From JBFMFH01 sp040752275 (lineage in GTDB: Bacteria; Acidobacteriota; Vicinamibacteria; Vicinamibacterales; JAKQTR01): a stretch of DNA of 64,000 bases. Below are positions 51,367 through 60,483 of this stretch, one piece after another. The position numbers and the translations under genes are program-made. Below the pieces are notes generated by a model that had not been told where the DNA came from, did not search any database, and worked only from the letters and a program-made list of their open reading frames with translations. Within the stretch, counting starts at the first letter, position 1. Each line of letters starts with the position of its first letter. The stretch is from positions 124,001 to 188,000 of the forward strand of contig JBFMFH010000101.1 of the NCBI GenBank assembly GCA_040752275.1. The letters are read 5' to 3'.

Positions 51367-51867
51367 ATGAAACCTGTCCAGGTCCTGATCCTGATCGGAT
51401 CCCCTTCCGATGCGCCGACCATGCAAGGGGCCGTCGAGGTCCTTGCCGAGCTGGGAGTTGGCTGCGACATGACCGTCGCGTCCGCTCACCGCTCGCCCGC
51501 GCGCGTGCAGCGTCTCATGGAGGAAGCCCCGGGCCGGGGGGTGCAGGTCTTCATCGTTGGCGCCGGTGCCGCGGCGCACCTGGCGGGCATGGTCGCGGCG
51601 CACACGACGAAGCCGGTGATCGGCGTGCCGATCGACTCGCCGCCGCTGTCGGGCTTCGACGCGCTGCTTTCCACCGTGCAGATGCCTCCGGGCGTGCCCG
51701 TGGCCACCGTGGCCGTGGGCAAGGCGGGTGCGACCAACGCGGGCGTGCTTGCGGCGCAGATGCTGGCCCTGGCCGATTCGGAGCTGGCCGCTCGCCTGCA
51801 GGCATACAAGGCTAGACTGGCCGACACCGTCGAACAGGCTGCCGCCCGGCTGGCCGCCCCGAAATGA
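51367..51867 (+). CDS. purE: N5-carboxyaminoimidazole ribonucleotide mutase, class I PurE
   Basis: This 166-residue PurE moves the carboxylate of N5-CAIR to give CAIR in purine synthesis. GSPSDAPTMQGAVEVLAELGV, the active-site loop ASAHRSPARVQRLM and GAGAAAHLAGMVAAHTTKPVIGVPI match class I enzymes. The residues CDMTVASAHR hold the reactive loop before the AHR motif. It lies 98 bases after purD and forms a pur pair with it; purK is not in the window. The frame is closed by TGA, 132 bases before the two-component regulator. Confidence 0.95.
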   Translation: MKPVQVLILIGSPSDAPTMQGAVEVLAELGVGCDMTVASAHRSPARVQRLMEEAPGRGVQVFIVGAGAAAHLAGMVAAHTTKPVIGVPIDSPPLSGFDALLSTVQMPPGVPVATVAVGKAGATNAGVLAAQMLALADSELAARLQAYKARLADTVEQAAARLAAPK

Positions 51868-51945
51868 AGGACGGGTCGCCGGTCTTGACGGCCGACGACC
51901 TGAAGGTCAGGGTCCCACCGAATCTGACCGGAATGTCACGCGAAA

Positions 51946-51978
51946 TTCAGGACCGCTGCGCCGGCTGCCGACTATGCT
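51946..51978 (+). promoter_or_regulatory. Possible promoter region of the response regulator gene
   Basis: TTCAGGA (51946-51952) and a -10-like TATGCT (51973-51978) precede the regulator ATG at 52000. TTCAGGA also starts the direct repeat in front of the decaheme cytochrome gene, so the regulator may control its own gene. No good -35 box is seen, so this is weak. Confidence 0.3.
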
Positions 51979-51999
51979 ACCGTCGGAGTCGGTGCAGTG

Positions 52000-52683
52000 A
52001 TGCGCATTCTCATCGTCGAAGACGACACGAAGGTCGCGAGGGCGCTACAGCAGGGACTCGCGGCGGAAGGTTATGAGGTGCGGGTGACGCCAAGCGGTGA
52101 AGACGGGTTCTTCCTCGCGAACCGCGAGACCTTCGATCTCATCCTCCTGGACGTGATGCTGCCGGGTCGCGACGGCATCGAGGTGCTGCAGACGCTCAGA
52201 GCCCGCCGCGTCGTCACGCCTGTGCTGATGCTGACGGCACGGGACACGGTCGAGGATCGGGTGGCCGGCCTCGATGCCGGGGCCGATGACTACCTCGTCA
52301 AGCCGTTCGCGTTCCCCGAACTGCTGGCCCGCATCCGGGCCATCGCTCGCCGGGGGCGGCCCGAGCACGCGCTCCGCTTCAAGGCGGCGGATCTGGAGCT
52401 GGATATCGTGACGCGGTCGGCCTCGCGTGGTGGCGTGCCCATCGAACTGACCGGGCGCGAGTACCAGTTGCTCGAGTATCTGCTGCGGCACCAGGGCCAG
52501 CTCGTCTCACGTGAGATGCTCGCGGCCGATATCTGGAACGAACCGAACAGGGCCACTCCCCTCGACAACGTGATCGACGTGCACATGGGACGGCTCCGCC
52601 GAAAGGTGGATCAGGGGTTCGACGTGCGTCTGATCCACACCGTGCGCGGCGTTGGGTTCATGCTTCGCGAGGGTGAGCGATGA
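52000..52683 (+). CDS. OmpR/PhoB-family response regulator
   Basis: The ATG at 52000 gives 227 residues; a GTG one codon earlier is possible. The receiver domain (about 1-115) has Asp51 in LILLDVMLPG and Lys in LVKPFAFPEL. The winged-helix domain (about 125-225) shows LTGREYQLLEYLLRHQGQLVSREMLAADIW and DNVIDVHMGRLRRKVDQGF. It is the partner of the CusS/heavy-metal-type kinase that overlaps its stop by 4 bases. A decaheme cytochrome and its outer-membrane barrel follow, so the system likely controls the electron conduit. TTCAG direct repeats stand in the promoter of the cytochrome. Confidence 0.93.
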   Translation: MRILIVEDDTKVARALQQGLAAEGYEVRVTPSGEDGFFLANRETFDLILLDVMLPGRDGIEVLQTLRARRVVTPVLMLTARDTVEDRVAGLDAGADDYLVKPFAFPELLARIRAIARRGRPEHALRFKAADLELDIVTRSASRGGVPIELTGREYQLLEYLLRHQGQLVSREMLAADIWNEPNRATPLDNVIDVHMGRLRRKVDQGFDVRLIHTVRGVGFMLREGER

Positions 52684-54077
52684 GGCTGCGAGGGCTTCGG
52701 GCCCGCCTCTCGTGGTGGTACGGAGGCAGCCTGATCGTGGTGCTTGTCGGGTTCTCGGCGGCCCTGTTGTGGCAGCACCTGGTCAGTCTGCGTGGCTTGC
52801 TCGACCACCACCTCGAAGAAGACCTGCTGGTGGCGGTCCAGATGCTGTATGTCGACGCGGGTGGGGCCGCGTGGCGCGGTGGTGACGCTTCGGATCCCGG
52901 CTACAATGCCGGCGCGGTCAGGTGGGTGGAGGTCTGGCAGCCGGACGGGGACGCGATCTTCCTCCGGGGGACCGACGAGCACCGGCGGCACCAGGCCGCG
53001 ATCGGTCCTCCGGCGGGCGCGTTCGGGTTCTCGACCGTCCGCGTCGACGGGCTCCCTCCGTTGAGAGTCCTCGTCAGCCGGCAGGTCATCGATGGCCACC
53101 CGACAATCGTGCGTGTCGGCCGAAGCGAGGCGGAGCTCCGCGCGGACTTCGCGTCGTCGGCCCTGAAGTTCGCACTCGGGATACCCTTGGCCATCCTGGT
53201 GGCGCTCACCGGTGGGTACTTCATGGCGGGCAGGGCCCTGGCTCCGCTGGCCCGCATCACCGAGCAGGCGCGCACCATCAGCGCCGACCAGTTGTCGGCG
53301 CGGCTGCCGATCGCCGACCCGAACGATGAACTGGGCGAACTTGCAGCCGTCTTCAATGCCACGCTCGCTCGGCTCGAAGACGCGTTCGTCCGACTCCGAC
53401 GGTTCACGGCCGATGCCTCGCACGAACTGCGCGCGCCGCTGACGGCGATCCGCGCCGTTGGCGAGGTCGGGTTGCGCGGGCCGCAGTCGCCCGCAGCCTA
53501 CCAGGAGATCGTCGGCAGCATGCTGGAGGAGGCGGACCGCCTGACGCGTACGGTCGACAGCCTGCTCACGCTGTCGCGCTGGGAAAGCGGGCGCGTCGCC
53601 CTCAACCGCGAACCGTTCGACCTGGCTGACCTGGCGGGAGACGTCGTCAGCCATCTGGCGGTGCTCGCCGAAGACAAGGCCCTGACGCTGACCGTACGGG
53701 CCACGAGCCCGGCGATGGTCGCTGCCGACCGCCCTATGATCAGGCAAGCCGTCATCAACCTGGTGGACAACGCCATCAAGTTCAGCCCTTCGGGCGGGTC
53801 CGTTACCGTCACGGTGATCGCGGACGGCTCGACCTATGCCCTCAGTGTCAGCGACGACGGGCCCGGGATTGCCCGGGAGCATCAGGATCGGGTGTTCGAC
53901 CGCTTCTATCGCGTCGATCCGGCCCGCGGGCGCGAACGGGGCGGGGCGGGCCTGGGACTGGCGATCGCCCAGTGGGCGGTCACCGCCAACGCGGGGCACC
54001 TCTCCCTATGCTCCGAAGAGGGGTACGGCAGCTGTTTCACCATCCGTTTGCCCACCGCGCCAGCCTCCGGGGACTGA
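52680..54077 (+). CDS. Membrane sensor histidine kinase, HAMP type
   Basis: This 465-residue kinase has spans at about 12-32 and 163-185, enclosing a periplasmic sensor domain of ~130 residues. HAMP lies at 186-237 (RALAPLARITEQARTISADQLSARLPIADPNDELGELAAVFN). His248 in FTADASHELRAPLTAIRAVGEVGLRG is the phospho-acceptor, and the HATPase has NLVDNAIKFSPSGG and GAGLGLAIAQW. The start overlaps the regulator stop (ATGA). It looks like the CusS/heavy-metal or redox-responsive group, and its place before a decaheme cytochrome makes a redox or metal signal likely. The exact signal is unknown. Confidence 0.91.
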   Translation: MRLRGLRARLSWWYGGSLIVVLVGFSAALLWQHLVSLRGLLDHHLEEDLLVAVQMLYVDAGGAAWRGGDASDPGYNAGAVRWVEVWQPDGDAIFLRGTDEHRRHQAAIGPPAGAFGFSTVRVDGLPPLRVLVSRQVIDGHPTIVRVGRSEAELRADFASSALKFALGIPLAILVALTGGYFMAGRALAPLARITEQARTISADQLSARLPIADPNDELGELAAVFNATLARLEDAFVRLRRFTADASHELRAPLTAIRAVGEVGLRGPQSPAAYQEIVGSMLEEADRLTRTVDSLLTLSRWESGRVALNREPFDLADLAGDVVSHLAVLAEDKALTLTVRATSPAMVAADRPMIRQAVINLVDNAIKFSPSGGSVTVTVIADGSTYALSVSDDGPGIAREHQDRVFDRFYRVDPARGRERGGAGLGLAIAQWAVTANAGHLSLCSEEGYGSCFTIRLPTAPASGD

Positions 54078-54125
54078 CACGCGGAACCCACGACTCCGCC
54101 CTCCCCTTCAAAGCCTGTCGCTGAG

Positions 54126-54169
54126 TTCAGGATCTCTTCAGTTTGCCGGTCGGGATTCTCGCCTATCCT
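54126..54169 (+). promoter_or_regulatory. Promoter of the decaheme cytochrome operon with TTCAG direct repeats
   Basis: TTCAG at 54126-54130 and again at 54137-54141 are 11 bases apart start to start, the spacing of OmpR-type binding sites. They lie just before a -35-like TTTGCC (54142-54147) and, after 16 bases, a -10-like TATCCT (54164-54169). The weak -35 box fits activation by the upstream regulator. Confidence 0.55.
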
Positions 54170-54238
54170 GCCAAGCGGTCGTGTGGCGCCGGCAGACGCC
54201 CGCCCGCGGCCGTGGCCCCCGCCATCAGGAGGAATTCC

Positions 54239-55162
54239 ATGTCCCTAGGCCGATCGCTCTGGCTCGCTGGAGTCGCGTCCGTGCTGGCGCTGACCATCGG
54301 GCTGGGCACGACGATGGCGACCACGACCAGGAAACCGGTCGACTGGGCCGCCATCAACCCCGCGTTCGCGGGCGCGACCTTCGTCAACGACCGGGAAACG
54401 TGTCTGTCGTGTCACGAAGATGACATGAAGGCCTTCGACGCGACGACCCACGCGAAAGCGTTCCGCCACAGCGCGCCGACAGTCGGTGGCGAATGCGAAG
54501 CCTGTCACGGCCCGCGCAGCAAGCACGTCGAGGAGCCAGGCAATGTCTTCGCGACATCGCCGATGACGGCCGCCCAGGCGTCGGCCATCTGCCAGCAATG
54601 CCATGCAGGCGGCCCGCGCATGGGCTGGAAGGCCGGCGCCCATCAGTCGAACGACCTGAGCTGCACATCGTGCCACACGGTGATGGAGAAGAGGAGCGAG
54701 CGTGCGCTGCTGAGCAGGGCCTCGTCCGGCGATCTCTGCTATCAGTGCCACGCCGAGGTGCGCGCCGAGTCCATGAAGCCCTCGCATCATCCCATCCGCG
54801 AAGGACGGATGGAGTGCGCCGGCTGCCACAACGTGCATGGAGCGGTGCCGGATCTGCTGGTCAAGTCGACCATCAACGAGACGTGTGCCACGTGCCACGC
54901 GGAGAAGCGCGGCCCGTTCCTCTGGGAGCACGCGCCCGTCCGGGAGAGCTGCTCGAACTGTCACACGCCGCACGGGTCGAACCAGCGAAACCTGCTGACG
55001 ACCAAGGACCCGTTCCTGTGCCTGAGCTGCCACAACTACGGCGGCCACATCAACCTGCCGCGCTACAACCGCACGAGCAATCCGTACGGGAACGGCTGCA
55101 CGAACTGCCACATCGCCACGCATGGGTCGAACCATCCCGGCGGCGCGAAGCAGATGAGGTAA
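54239..55162 (+). CDS. Decaheme c-type cytochrome, DmsE/MtrA/PioA family
   Basis: The ATG at 54239, with AGGAGGA six bases upstream, gives 307 residues. A signal sequence (about 8-27) is followed by ten CxxCH heme motifs: CLSCH, CEACH, CQQCH, CTSCH, CYQCH, CAGCH, CATCH, CSNCH, CLSCH and CTNCH. Extra histidines before each motif can act as distal ligands. Ten hemes in ~300 residues is the MtrA/DmsE/PioA size. It carries electrons from the periplasm into the outer-membrane barrel of the MtrB/PioB gene that starts 11 bases downstream. No outer-surface cytochrome is present here. The signal is not an obvious lipobox. Confidence 0.95.
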   Translation: MSLGRSLWLAGVASVLALTIGLGTTMATTTRKPVDWAAINPAFAGATFVNDRETCLSCHEDDMKAFDATTHAKAFRHSAPTVGGECEACHGPRSKHVEEPGNVFATSPMTAAQASAICQQCHAGGPRMGWKAGAHQSNDLSCTSCHTVMEKRSERALLSRASSGDLCYQCHAEVRAESMKPSHHPIREGRMECAGCHNVHGAVPDLLVKSTINETCATCHAEKRGPFLWEHAPVRESCSNCHTPHGSNQRNLLTTKDPFLCLSCHNYGGHINLPRYNRTSNPYGNGCTNCHIATHGSNHPGGAKQMR

Positions 55163-55173
55163 CGGAGGCCATC

Positions 55174-57624
55174 ATGAAGCATCTCTCATACATCATGGCG
55201 GCCGGCCTCATGCTGGTGCCGCCGGCGGCGCACGCTCAGGATCCCGCGTCCGCACAGGTCTCGGGCAGGGTGTCTGTGGGACTGCAGCAGTTCGACAACA
55301 GCTCGGGTTCGAGCAAGTTCGGCGAGTACCGTGACATCCGTGACAACCTCTCGCTCTTCACGGTGACGTTCGGCATCGACGATCAGGCCGGAGGCCGCTT
55401 TCTCGACCTGTCCGGCTCGAACCTCGTCCGTGCCGACCAGACGATTCGCCTGGCGGCCGGGCAGTACGGCGCCTGGCGGTTCGGACTCAGGTGGTTCGAC
55501 ACACCCCATGTGTTCAGTACCAAGGCCCGGACGCCCTACATCGAGCGGGCTCCGGGGCTGCTCGAGGTGCCCGCGACTATTCCGATCACATTCAAGAAGC
55601 TGGCGACGGGCGCAGCGGACGCACCGAGCGTCGTGGCCATGGACGCACTGAGGGCCGCCTATGCTGTTGCCTACCTCAAGCCGACGGACCTGGGCCTCCA
55701 GTACAGGCACGGCCAGGCGACCTTCGACTACTCTGGATCGGATGCACTCGGCTTCAACGTCACCTACGACCTGCGGAAGCGAAGCGGGTCGCGCGCCGGC
55801 TTCGGCCCTATCGGCGACCGCCCGCCGCGGACGCTCAACGTTCAGATCGCCGAGCCGGTCGATCACGCGACACGTGACCTGACGCTGACGTTGGAGCACA
55901 TCGGGAAGTCCTTTGACGTGCAGGCGTCGTACCTGTACTCGGACTTCGCCAACCAGGTCGACACGCTCGTGTGGCAGAACATCCACACGACCGCGGCGCC
56001 CGGTGCCGACTACGACGCCTGGGATCGGGCGGTGTCGGTGTACGGCCGCCGGCCCCTCGCGCCGGACAACCGCTACCACAACCTGCAGATTCGAGCCGGC
56101 GCCGACCTGCCCGCCGAAGGCCGCCTCACGGCGACGGTGGCCTACGGGCGGATGGACCAGAACCAGGCCCTGCTGCCGTACAGCTATCACACGGCCCTGG
56201 CGAATGCCGCTCTGCCAAGGGCCAGCGCTGATGCGGCGATGACAACCCTTCGCTTCGATGCGGACTACACGGTGAGCCCGAGCCCTGGCCTGAATCTCAG
56301 GGCATTCGTCCGCCGGTACGACCTCGACAATGAGACGCCCGAGGCGCAGTGGTGGTATGTCACCTCTGACACGAGCAACCTCAACGGGACGGTCAGCTAC
56401 AAGAACAAGCGCATCAATCTGCCGTATGCGTTCGATCGGACCAACGCCGGCGTGGACGCGACCTACCGGTTCAAACCGGGGCGTAGTGCTCTGACCATCG
56501 GGTTCGAACGCGAGGACATCGCCCGGGAATTCCGGGAGGCCGACACCGCGGACAGCCGCCTGACCGCCTCTCTTCGAGTCCGCCCAACGTCCTGGGCGAA
56601 CGCACGCGTGAGATACCTCTATGGCAGCCGCGATGGCGGAGCGTACAACGGCACGGTGACCCAGCAGAGCTACTGGTACGCTCCGGCTGACGCCGGTACG
56701 GACAACGACAATCCCCAGTTCACGTTCAGCAGTCATCCTGACACGCGGCGCTACGACGTCTCGGACCGAAAGCGCCACCAGCTCGACGCGACGCTCAACC
56801 TCGTCCCTGGAAACGTGTTCACGATAGCGGCGTCGGTCCGGTACCGGTCGGACGACTTCGCGTCCGGCGTTCAGTCGAGCCAACCACTCGCCGGGCTGAC
56901 CGTGGCGGACCGGGCTGCCGCAACGCCGGGCGACCAACTGGGCTTGTTGGAGGATTCGCGCACGCGATACACGATTGATGCCTTTGTCGTGCCGAACAGC
57001 CGCACGACGCTGAACGCGTTCATCGCCTGGGACAAGGGTGCGAGCTTCATGCGCTCGATGGAGTTCAACGAGAACAACAAGCAGAATCCCAGCACGATCC
57101 AGAACGCAGAACTCGGGCCCTGGACCCGCGCCGGCAGCCAATGGACGGCCGACACCGACGACGTCACCACGATGTTCGGGGCCGGCGCCACGCTCACCCT
57201 GCCGCGGAGGGAGGCCACGCTGTCGCTGAACTACTCCGTGTCGCTGTCGGCCATCGACATCGCGTACGGCGGATTCGGTGTCACGAACTGGGACGGCACA
57301 CCGTTTCCGGACAACCACCAGTTTGCGTTTCCGGCCAATCCACCGACTATCACGAACGACCTGCACGCGTTCGATGCACGTCTCGAGATTCCGCTGGTGC
57401 GAGACGTCGCCCTGATACTCGGCTACCTGTTCGAACGTTACGAGCTCGACGACTGGCAGCAGTCGAGCGGCACCACGTTCTTCGAGTCCGTCGGCAGCGA
57501 GTACTTCCTGCGCGACACGTCCCGGTCACACCAGTGGGGCAACCGGCTGCCGACCCTCGGGACGTACCTGGCACCCACCTACTCGGCGCACGTGGGCTAC
57601 GCATCGTTCTCGTACCGGTTCTGA
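55174..57624 (+). CDS. MtrB/PioB-family outer-membrane barrel
   Basis: The ATG at 55174 gives 816 residues; the frame upstream overlaps the cytochrome. A signal peptide (about 1-22, ending AHAQ) precedes a large beta-barrel with many short strands (e.g. YGAWRFGLRWFDTPHVFSTKA; FTIAASVRYRSDDF; LILGYLFERYEL) and a terminal FSYRF aromatic ending. The length, the loop pattern and the place directly after a decaheme cytochrome match MtrB/PioB, which holds MtrA in the membrane as an electron conduit. The N-terminal CxxC of Shewanella MtrB is absent. Transcription probably ends at the hairpin at 57645. Confidence 0.9.
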   Translation: MKHLSYIMAAGLMLVPPAAHAQDPASAQVSGRVSVGLQQFDNSSGSSKFGEYRDIRDNLSLFTVTFGIDDQAGGRFLDLSGSNLVRADQTIRLAAGQYGAWRFGLRWFDTPHVFSTKARTPYIERAPGLLEVPATIPITFKKLATGAADAPSVVAMDALRAAYAVAYLKPTDLGLQYRHGQATFDYSGSDALGFNVTYDLRKRSGSRAGFGPIGDRPPRTLNVQIAEPVDHATRDLTLTLEHIGKSFDVQASYLYSDFANQVDTLVWQNIHTTAAPGADYDAWDRAVSVYGRRPLAPDNRYHNLQIRAGADLPAEGRLTATVAYGRMDQNQALLPYSYHTALANAALPRASADAAMTTLRFDADYTVSPSPGLNLRAFVRRYDLDNETPEAQWWYVTSDTSNLNGTVSYKNKRINLPYAFDRTNAGVDATYRFKPGRSALTIGFEREDIAREFREADTADSRLTASLRVRPTSWANARVRYLYGSRDGGAYNGTVTQQSYWYAPADAGTDNDNPQFTFSSHPDTRRYDVSDRKRHQLDATLNLVPGNVFTIAASVRYRSDDFASGVQSSQPLAGLTVADRAAATPGDQLGLLEDSRTRYTIDAFVVPNSRTTLNAFIAWDKGASFMRSMEFNENNKQNPSTIQNAELGPWTRAGSQWTADTDDVTTMFGAGATLTLPRREATLSLNYSVSLSAIDIAYGGFGVTNWDGTPFPDNHQFAFPANPPTITNDLHAFDARLEIPLVRDVALILGYLFERYELDDWQQSSGTTFFESVGSEYFLRDTSRSHQWGNRLPTLGTYLAPTYSAHVGYASFSYRF

Positions 57625-57644
57625 TCGACGCGCCGCTTCGCCAT

Positions 57645-57674
57645 CGGGGACGCCGCTTCCGGGCGGTGTCCCCG
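57645..57674 (+). terminator. Intrinsic terminator between the MtrB-like and AAA+ genes
   Basis: CGGGGACGCC (57645-57654) pairs with GGTGTCCCCG (57665-57674) with one G.U pair and a 10-base loop, followed by TTT. It lies between two convergent genes and may serve both. Confidence 0.7.
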
Positions 57675-57723
57675 TTTCGCCTGACCGTGGGGCGTGCTCC
57701 GTCCCGCCTCGCAGGAGTCCTCC

Positions 57724-59535
57724 TCAGACGGTCTCGAGCTCGGCGCGTCGGCGCCGGATCTTGTGCAGCGGCACGTCGCGGAACTTGGGGGGCAGGAAAC
57801 GCGTGTCGGTGCACTCCTCGACGGCGAGCAGATCCATCAGCTCGAGCCGTGTCTGGTGTGCCGATGGCCTGAACTCCGCGAACACCTCGGCCACGATCTC
57901 CCGCATCGGGCGGACCTCTTCGCCTCGCGCCCTGGCGATGGCGACCTGGCGCCCCGCCCGGACCAGCAGGCCTTCCATCTCGTTCCCGCCTATCTCGAAC
58001 TCGGCCACCTGGGGGGGGAGGTCCTCCGGCGTGAGCGGCAGCTTCAGCTTCTTCGCCATGGCAAGGAAGAGCTCACGCCGGCCGTCCGCGTCCTGGGGGG
58101 GAAACAGCGGGATGTGCACGTCGAGACGGCCCTGCCGCTTGAGATCGACCTCGAGGAGGTCGGGACGGCTCGTGGCAAACACCCACACGATCCTGCCGCG
58201 GTTGCGCGTATCGCTCATCTCCTGCGCGAGCATCGAGTAGACACGCCCCGACAACCCGCTGTCGCCCTCCCCGCCGCCGCGGCGCCCGGTCGCCTGGTCG
58301 GCTTCGTCGACGAACACGACGACTTGCCCGAGGGCCTTGAGCACGCGGAAGATCGTCTCGAGGTTGCCTTCCGTCGCCCCAACCCACTTGTCGCGGAAGT
58401 TCCTCAGCTCGACCATCGGCACCCCGATTTCGCCCGCCCAGCACTCCACGAGGAAGGTCTTGCCGGTTCCGATGCGCCCGGTGACCAGATAGCCCATCGG
58501 CAGCGCGTCGAGGGCTCCCTGCTTGAGCAGGGCCGCATCCTCGCGGAGCCAGGCTTTCGCGACCGTGTGGCCGGCGACGCTGTCCAGGTTTCGCGTCGAT
58601 TCGATGAACCCCAGGAGTCCCTGGCACTCCTTCTCGATCAGGTCCTTCTTGATTCGCGACAGTTCCCTGAAGCTCAGCTCCCCGCCGGCCCCGACGGTGC
58701 GCTGGAGGAGGGACCGGATGTTCGCTCGCGACAAACCGACGAGCTTGGGTCCCATCAGCGCAGGTGACAGTTCGCAGCGTTCGCGACCACCCGGAATGCT
58801 GCCGAGCGCGCGCTCCAGGAACTCGCCGACCGCGGATGCGTCCGGCAGAGGCACGGCGATCTTCGCCGTGTAGGGATTCTCGACAACCTGGCGGTTCAAG
58901 TCGTGCAGGTTCGGCGCAATCAGGCACGTCACAACCGGTGACACGGCGATGGTCGGATCGGTTGCCCAGTCGAGCACGCGAATCAGGTGCTCAGCCGGCT
59001 CGCCCGCAAGGTAGATCGCATCGGCTTGGGGCACGAGATATTGCGCGTGGTCGACGACGATGGCCGTCCGCACAGGGTCCGGGACTCGACTGCCCTTCTC
59101 GTCGACCTTGGTCCGATGCAGGCCGCCACGAATGAACCGGTCGGCAAGCTCCAGCGCCCTCCTCGGCTCCCGCGGCAGCAGGCCCGGCCGGTCGAGAGCC
59201 TTGCCTGGGTCCTGCTCGTCGCGCGCGGGCAAGGTGGAGAAGTCGGTGCCCTGAAACGAGTCGAAGACTTTCAGCCACTGGTGGAACAGATCCTGTCCCC
59301 GCCGCACACGCAATCCACGCCCACGGTCGTACACGAGCACGACGTCGAACGGGCCCAGCAGCACATCCTCGAGGAACTGCCGGAGCGGCATATCCCGGAC
59401 GAGACCGTCCGCCGTCATCGTCGGCACCAGGTCGAGGACGTTGCCGTGCAGCAGGAACTGCGAGGCGGCGCCCGACACGAAGAGCCGCCGCATCTCGTCG
59501 GCCCACGCGGGGAGCGGGGGCGCAATCATGGTCAT
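57724..59535 (-). CDS. AAA+ ATPase of a two-domain type
   Basis: The 603-residue protein has a degenerate N-terminal ATPase-like half (FLLHGNVLDLVP near residue 23; TAIVVDHAQYLVPQAD near 165) and a canonical C-terminal AAA+ domain. In the latter, Walker A is GRIGTGKT at 353-360, Walker B VVVFVDEAD at about 404-412, sensor-1 VWVFATSRPDLLE and Arg finger KRQGRLDVHIPLF. GRIGTGKT replaces the usual GPPGTGKT. The best match is the CDC48/FtsH-like AAA group. It ends the minus-strand operon after the coiled-coil and ABC genes (64-base gap), so it probably acts on the same envelope complex. The substrate is unknown. Confidence 0.83.
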   Translation of the reverse strand: MTMIAPPLPAWADEMRRLFVSGAASQFLLHGNVLDLVPTMTADGLVRDMPLRQFLEDVLLGPFDVVLVYDRGRGLRVRRGQDLFHQWLKVFDSFQGTDFSTLPARDEQDPGKALDRPGLLPREPRRALELADRFIRGGLHRTKVDEKGSRVPDPVRTAIVVDHAQYLVPQADAIYLAGEPAEHLIRVLDWATDPTIAVSPVVTCLIAPNLHDLNRQVVENPYTAKIAVPLPDASAVGEFLERALGSIPGGRERCELSPALMGPKLVGLSRANIRSLLQRTVGAGGELSFRELSRIKKDLIEKECQGLLGFIESTRNLDSVAGHTVAKAWLREDAALLKQGALDALPMGYLVTGRIGTGKTFLVECWAGEIGVPMVELRNFRDKWVGATEGNLETIFRVLKALGQVVVFVDEADQATGRRGGGEGDSGLSGRVYSMLAQEMSDTRNRGRIVWVFATSRPDLLEVDLKRQGRLDVHIPLFPPQDADGRRELFLAMAKKLKLPLTPEDLPPQVAEFEIGGNEMEGLLVRAGRQVAIARARGEEVRPMREIVAEVFAEFRPSAHQTRLELMDLLAVEECTDTRFLPPKFRDVPLHKIRRRRAELETV

Positions 59536-59599
59536 GGTGTCCGATCTCCTGCCTGAATTCCCTCGTTCGCGGGAATGACGTCGGCGAATCCGTGCTCGC

Positions 59600-60481
59600 C
59601 TATGACCGCACCCGTTCGACCGGCTGGCGATCCAGGATGTGCGGCGGCGCGGCCAGCGTTTCTTCGATGCCCAGGTCGCTCAGCAGCTCCTCGTGCTGGC
59701 GGATCCACGAGTTCGTGTCCGTCAGTCCGCCGGCGACGGCGTCGATCTTCGACGACAGCGCCTCCGGGCTCCTGGCGATGGCCGCCTCCTCGCGGAGCAA
59801 TTCGATCTGCTGCTCGATGCGCAGCAGCTCGGAGGTGAGGAGCAATCGTGTCTCCCCGGCCCGCTGGTAATTCTCAAGCCGCTTCTTCGTGAGATCGAGC
59901 AGCGACTCCTTCGACTTCTTCAGCCGCTCCGAGGCATCGCCCATGCCGACGATTTCCTTCCCCAGCGCGGTGATCTCCGTCTGGAGCGCCATCGGACTGG
60001 TCTCGGCCATCTGCCGGTCGAGCGTCTCGAGGCTGACGAGCAGGCGGAGGAACAGCCAGAGCAGCTGATCGAGGCTGGCGAGCCGCGCCTCGTCGAGGAC
60101 GGGCGATCCGCCGCCCTGCACGGCGCGAGACGTGCGCTGCACCTCGAACGACTGGTCCCGCAATCGCCCGAACCGCTCCCGCGCGGCCGTCGAGAGCATG
60201 GCCATCGAACGTTCGAGTCTCAGGCCCGCTTCTTCCTTGACCGCAGCCAGGCGCTCGCCCCGGACGAGGTTCTGGAAGCGCGGGTTCGACGCCATCCAGT
60301 ACAGGTACGCCAGTTCGCCGCCAAGGCCCAGCAGCCAGAAGCCTGGATTGCCAAAACCCAGGATGCCCGCAACGACAAGGGCAACCTTGTTCCACGGCAC
60401 GCCGCCCAGACCTCGCACGACAGGCCTCGCCTGGAACGCCGCCCGCACGTAGTCCCAGAACGTCGGTTCGATGTACGGCAT
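59600..60481 (-). CDS. Two-TM coiled-coil membrane protein, function unknown
   Basis: The ATG at 60481 gives 293 residues; the frame beyond it overlaps the ABC ATPase. Two adjacent hydrophobic spans lie at about 30-50 and 51-68 (VALVVAGILGFGNPGFWLLGLGGELAYLYWM). After that the chain is almost wholly helical and charged with heptad-like spacing (about 75-280; e.g. LQTEITALGKEIVGMGDASERLKKSKESLLDLTKKRLENYQ), suggesting a long coiled coil. The N-terminal 30 residues are cytoplasmic. It starts 2 bases after the ABC ATPase stop and stands before the AAA+ ATPase, so it may link the transporter to the AAA+ motor. No catalytic motif is seen. Confidence 0.8.
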   Translation of the reverse strand: MPYIEPTFWDYVRAAFQARPVVRGLGGVPWNKVALVVAGILGFGNPGFWLLGLGGELAYLYWMASNPRFQNLVRGERLAAVKEEAGLRLERSMAMLSTAARERFGRLRDQSFEVQRTSRAVQGGGSPVLDEARLASLDQLLWLFLRLLVSLETLDRQMAETSPMALQTEITALGKEIVGMGDASERLKKSKESLLDLTKKRLENYQRAGETRLLLTSELLRIEQQIELLREEAAIARSPEALSSKIDAVAGGLTDTNSWIRQHEELLSDLGIEETLAAPPHILDRQPVERVRS

Positions 60482-60483
60482 GG

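Noticed and set aside
55186..57366. 726-residue minus-strand open frame across the MtrB/PioB barrel gene
   Set aside because: It is antisense to a gene with signal peptide and barrel features, has Arg/Val/Gly-biased composition typical of GC-rich shadow frames, and no recognisable motif.
59536..59599. REP-like inverted repeat ATTCCC/GGGAAT between the AAA+ and coiled-coil genes
   Set aside because: The arms are only six bases long and there is a single copy, too weak to call a repeat family.
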